Below are positions 5,347 through 7,346 of a stretch of 7,346 nucleotides of DNA, piece by piece (positions within the stretch are counted from its first letter, which is position 1; each line of letters begins with the position of its first letter). The DNA comes from Kiritimatiellia bacterium. Lineage in GTDB: Bacteria > Verrucomicrobiota > Kiritimatiellia > B70-G9. The stretch is from positions 1-7,346 of the forward strand of contig DTYT01000257.1 in NCBI GenBank assembly GCA_012961745.1. The letters run 5' to 3'. The notes under the pieces are model-generated. The model saw only the letters and a program-made list of their open reading frames with translations, had not been told where the DNA came from and ran no database searches. Position numbers and translations under genes: made by a program.

Positions 5347-6093
5347 ATGGCGGAAGAGGACCTACAGCATCTGCTGGAGCAGATCCACCGGGAGGCGGTG
5401 GAGAAGGCGCAGCAGGAGGCCGAGCGCATCGTTTCAGCCGCGAGGCAGAAGGCGGCGTCGGTTGTCAAGGAGGCCGAGGCGGAGGCCGCCGGTATTGTGG
5501 AGAAGGCCCGGCGTGATGCGCAAGCGTTCACCGAGCGCAGTATGCGGACCTTGGAGCAGGCGGCGCGGGATCTGTTGATCACGGTGGGCAAGGGGGTGGA
5601 AAACATTCTTTCGGATCTGGTTGCCGAGGCGGTGGAGGAGGCGCTGACCATCGACGTGGTCAAGCAGATGTTGATCAAGATCGCCGAGGCCTGCGCCCGG
5701 CGTGAAGGCGAAAGCCGCATAGAGATTCTGATAAGCCCCGACGACGAGCAGGAGCTGGTAAAGTTTTTCGCCGAGCGATACCGGCAGAAGATGCTGCGCG
5801 GGATCGAATTGCACGTCGACAAGGAAATTTTCAAGGGCTTCAAGGTTTCCTTCGTGGAGGACTATGTTTACCACGATTTTACCCACGAGGCGATCGCGGA
5901 AGCCTTGAGCAAGTTCTTGCGGCCGCATCTGGCGGAGATCGTGCATCGGGTCGCCCGGGAGAAGCAGGAACAGATCGGCGGGGAGGTCGGGCGCGACTCG
6001 GGCCGCAGCGGGGCGACTGACACGCCCGGGAAGACCTCCGGGGCCGGAGGGCGGCGGCAATCCTCGCCCGAAAGCGGGTCGGGTGGTGAGTAA
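5347..6093 (+). CDS. atpE: V-type ATP synthase/ATPase subunit E (peripheral stalk)
   Basis: This 248-residue cytoplasmic protein forms the peripheral stalk that holds the catalytic A/B head against rotation. Residues 1 to about 85 are a charged, Ala/Glu/Lys-rich coiled coil (LLEQIHREAVEKAQQEAERI onward), the usual N-terminus of subunit E. Residues 86-205 are the globular part, including LISPDDEQELVKFF and the family-typical GFKVSFVEDYVYHDFTHEAI (164-183), then LRPHLAEIV. Residues 211-248 are a Gly/Ser/Arg-rich low-complexity tail not expected in the family. ATG 5347 follows GGGGA (5335-5339) at seven bases; the frame is open further upstream, but that part lacks subunit E similarity. It is the first gene of the operon, and its stop overlaps the next ATG by one base. 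It should not be confused with F-type AtpE, the c subunit. Confidence 0.9.
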   Translation: MAEEDLQHLLEQIHREAVEKAQQEAERIVSAARQKAASVVKEAEAEAAGIVEKARRDAQAFTERSMRTLEQAARDLLITVGKGVENILSDLVAEAVEEALTIDVVKQMLIKIAEACARREGESRIEILISPDDEQELVKFFAERYRQKMLRGIELHVDKEIFKGFKVSFVEDYVYHDFTHEAIAEALSKFLRPHLAEIVHRVAREKQEQIGGEVGRDSGRSGATDTPGKTSGAGGRRQSSPESGSGGE

Positions 6094-6701
6094 TGAAGTA
6101 CTACTACCTGGTGACATCCCTGCCCACGCTGGTTTTGGGAGAGACGCCGCCCCTAACCCCGGAGAAGTTCTTCTTTTCTTGTTCGACGGTTCTGGCTTCC
6201 GCCGACCTCGAGGAACTTGACCGCATCAACCGGGGAAGGACGGATGAAAGCACCCGTCCGTTCATGATCAGGTGGCGGGATGCGGAGACGCAGTTGCGCA
6301 ACGCCGTGGCGGCGATACGCGCCCAGCGACGCGGGGTGGAGGTCCGGCCGTATCTGCGCGAGCATAAGGGCTTCGCGGTCTGGATAGAAAAGGGCGTGAC
6401 CGATTGCTTCGCCAAAGAGAATCCCTGGGAGCGCGAAATGGCTCTGGACCGCCTGCGGTGGCGGATCCTGGATGAGCTCGGCCGGACCGATCCCTTCGGT
6501 GTCGGTGCGGTGTTCGCGTTTGCTCTGAAGCTCCGCTCGGCCTGGAAATGGGCCGGGCGGGATCCGGATCGTGGCCGTCAGACCCTGGGCCGTTTGTTCC
6601 TTGCGCCGGCGGGGGAGGCCGCTGCCCGGGCGATGGGATCGGCGGCGGGGGAGTCGGCCCCCGTGGAGGCCGACGAGGCGGTGGGAGTAGCCGATGGCTA
6701 G
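6093..6701 (+). CDS. DUF2764 family protein of the V-type ATPase operon
   Basis: This 202-residue protein begins with MKYYYLVTSLPTLVLGETPPLT, the hallmark start of DUF2764 proteins, which occur between subunits E and A in bacterial V-ATPase operons. A helical central part follows, then a conserved-looking NPWEREMALDRLRWRILDEL segment (around residues 109-128) and FGVGAVFAFALKLRSAWKW. No signal peptide or membrane helix is evident. The family's job is not firmly established; its position and all-helical character suggest it takes the place of the central-rotor collar subunit C/d (inference). The last 30 or so residues are Ala/Gly/Glu-rich and probably disordered. The ATG overlaps the subunit E stop by one base (TAATG), and the gene overlaps subunit A by eight bases, so coupled translation of the complex is likely. 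Confidence 0.88.
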   Translation: MKYYYLVTSLPTLVLGETPPLTPEKFFFSCSTVLASADLEELDRINRGRTDESTRPFMIRWRDAETQLRNAVAAIRAQRRGVEVRPYLREHKGFAVWIEKGVTDCFAKENPWEREMALDRLRWRILDELGRTDPFGVGAVFAFALKLRSAWKWAGRDPDRGRQTLGRLFLAPAGEAAARAMGSAAGESAPVEADEAVGVADG

Positions 6702-7346
6702 GAATGTGGGCAAGATCGTGGGGATCAACGGGAATCTGCTGACGGTTGAGTTTGAACTACCGGTTCGGCAGAACGAGGTGGCCTATGCGATTCTGGATGA
6801 TCTGCGTCTCAAGTCGGAGGTGATCCGGATCCGGGGCCGCTATGCCGAACTGCAGGTTTTCGAGGATACCACCGGCCTGCGGGTGGGGGACGCGGTTGAA
6901 TTCACCGGCGAGCTTCTTTCGGTGGAGCTGGGCCCCGGGCTTCTGGCCCAGATCTATGACGGCCTGCAGAATCCCCTTCCGGCGCTGGCGGAGGAGTGCG
7001 GTTTCTTCCTCAAGAGGGGGACCTACCTACCGGCGCTGGACCGCAGTCGCAAGTGGAAGTTTACGCCGCTGGCTTCCCGCGGGGATATGGTTCGTGCGGG
7101 ATACGCGCTGGGCAGGGTGCCGGAGGGGATCTTCGAACATCGGATCATGGTTCCCTTCGCAATGGCGGGAACATACCGCGTGGTGCAGATCCGCCCGGAA
7201 GGTGAATACGCCATCGAGGAAGAGATCGCGGTCCTGGAGGACGAGAAGGGGAAGCGTCGTCCGGTGGGCATGGTACAGCGCTGGCCGGTCAAGCGACCGG
7301 TGCGCTGTTATGCGGAGCGCCTGCGTCCCACCGATCCCCTGGTGAC
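6694..7346 (+). CDS. atpA: V-type ATP synthase/ATPase catalytic subunit A (partial, 3' end outside window)
   Basis: The first 217 residues of a protein normally near 590 are present. Subunit A binds and turns over ATP in the A3B3 head. Residues 1-72 form the N-terminal beta-barrel (GKIVGINGNLLTVEF; then GLRVGDAVEFTGE), followed by the A-subunit marker GLLAQIYDGLQNPL (82-95). CGFFLKRGTYLPALDRSRKW and the FEHRIMVPFAMAGTY stretch belong to the bulge region that separates A from B subunits. The form with FLKRG and PALDR resembles the bacterial DUF2764-associated type. RWPVKRPVRCYAERLRPTDP leads toward the ATP-binding domain, so the Walker A loop should lie just beyond the right edge and cannot be checked. 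ATG 6694 follows GGGAG (6683-6687) at six bases and overlaps the DUF2764 gene by eight bases. Confidence 0.95.
   Translation, partial: MARNVGKIVGINGNLLTVEFELPVRQNEVAYAILDDLRLKSEVIRIRGRYAELQVFEDTTGLRVGDAVEFTGELLSVELGPGLLAQIYDGLQNPLPALAEECGFFLKRGTYLPALDRSRKWKFTPLASRGDMVRAGYALGRVPEGIFEHRIMVPFAMAGTYRVVQIRPEGEYAIEEEIAVLEDEKGKRRPVGMVQRWPVKRPVRCYAERLRPTDPLV

Noticed and set aside
5280..6117. Two minus-strand open frames opposite V-ATPase subunit E
   Set aside because: The Ser/Ala/Arg-rich translations mirror the repetitive coiled-coil codons of subunit E and show no independent coding signal.

Overview
The window is GC-rich bacterial DNA, densely coded, with short or overlapping gene junctions. It holds nine protein-coding genes, the first and last cut by the window edges. 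A predicted outer-membrane beta-barrel shows a diderm (Gram-negative-type) cell. Three traits together point to an anaerobic diderm lineage such as Desulfobacterota/Desulfuromonadia: a NikMLQO-type nickel/cobalt ECF transporter, an LbtU-family porin, and a bacterial V-type ATPase operon of the DUF2764 type. DUF2764-type V-ATPases also occur in Bacteroidota, Chlamydiota and Spirochaetota, so this placement is inference, not proof.

Region 1 (1-2585, plus strand) is a metal-uptake operon. It encodes the C-terminal part of the substrate-binding membrane protein CbiM/NikM, a NikL-type accessory protein with a signal peptide and a C-terminal membrane anchor, the T-component CbiQ/NikQ and the ATPase CbiO/NikO. 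Every junction is a stop/start overlap, so translation is probably coupled. NikL in the place of CbiN favours nickel over cobalt. Region 2 (2602/2725-3786, plus strand) is an LbtU-family outer-membrane porin directly after the ATPase gene. If co-transcribed, the five genes could form a complete envelope route for a metal or metallophore: porin, then NikL/NikM, then NikQ/NikO.

Region 3 (3787-3959) is a convergent intergenic stretch with several inverted repeats but no clear T-tract. Region 4 (3960-5051, minus strand) is one gene joining an apparently intact low-molecular-weight tyrosine-phosphatase-like domain to a B3/B4 domain, the tRNA-editing fold of the PheRS beta subunit. I consider this fusion the most unusual item here.

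Region 5 (5052-5346) is a divergent intergenic stretch with a candidate sigma-70 promoter facing right. Region 6 (5347-7346, plus strand) starts a V-type ATPase operon: subunit E, a DUF2764 protein and the N-terminal third of catalytic subunit A, all overlapping. The remaining subunits should follow beyond the right edge.

No tRNA, rRNA, CRISPR array, insertion sequence or recognisable riboswitch was seen.
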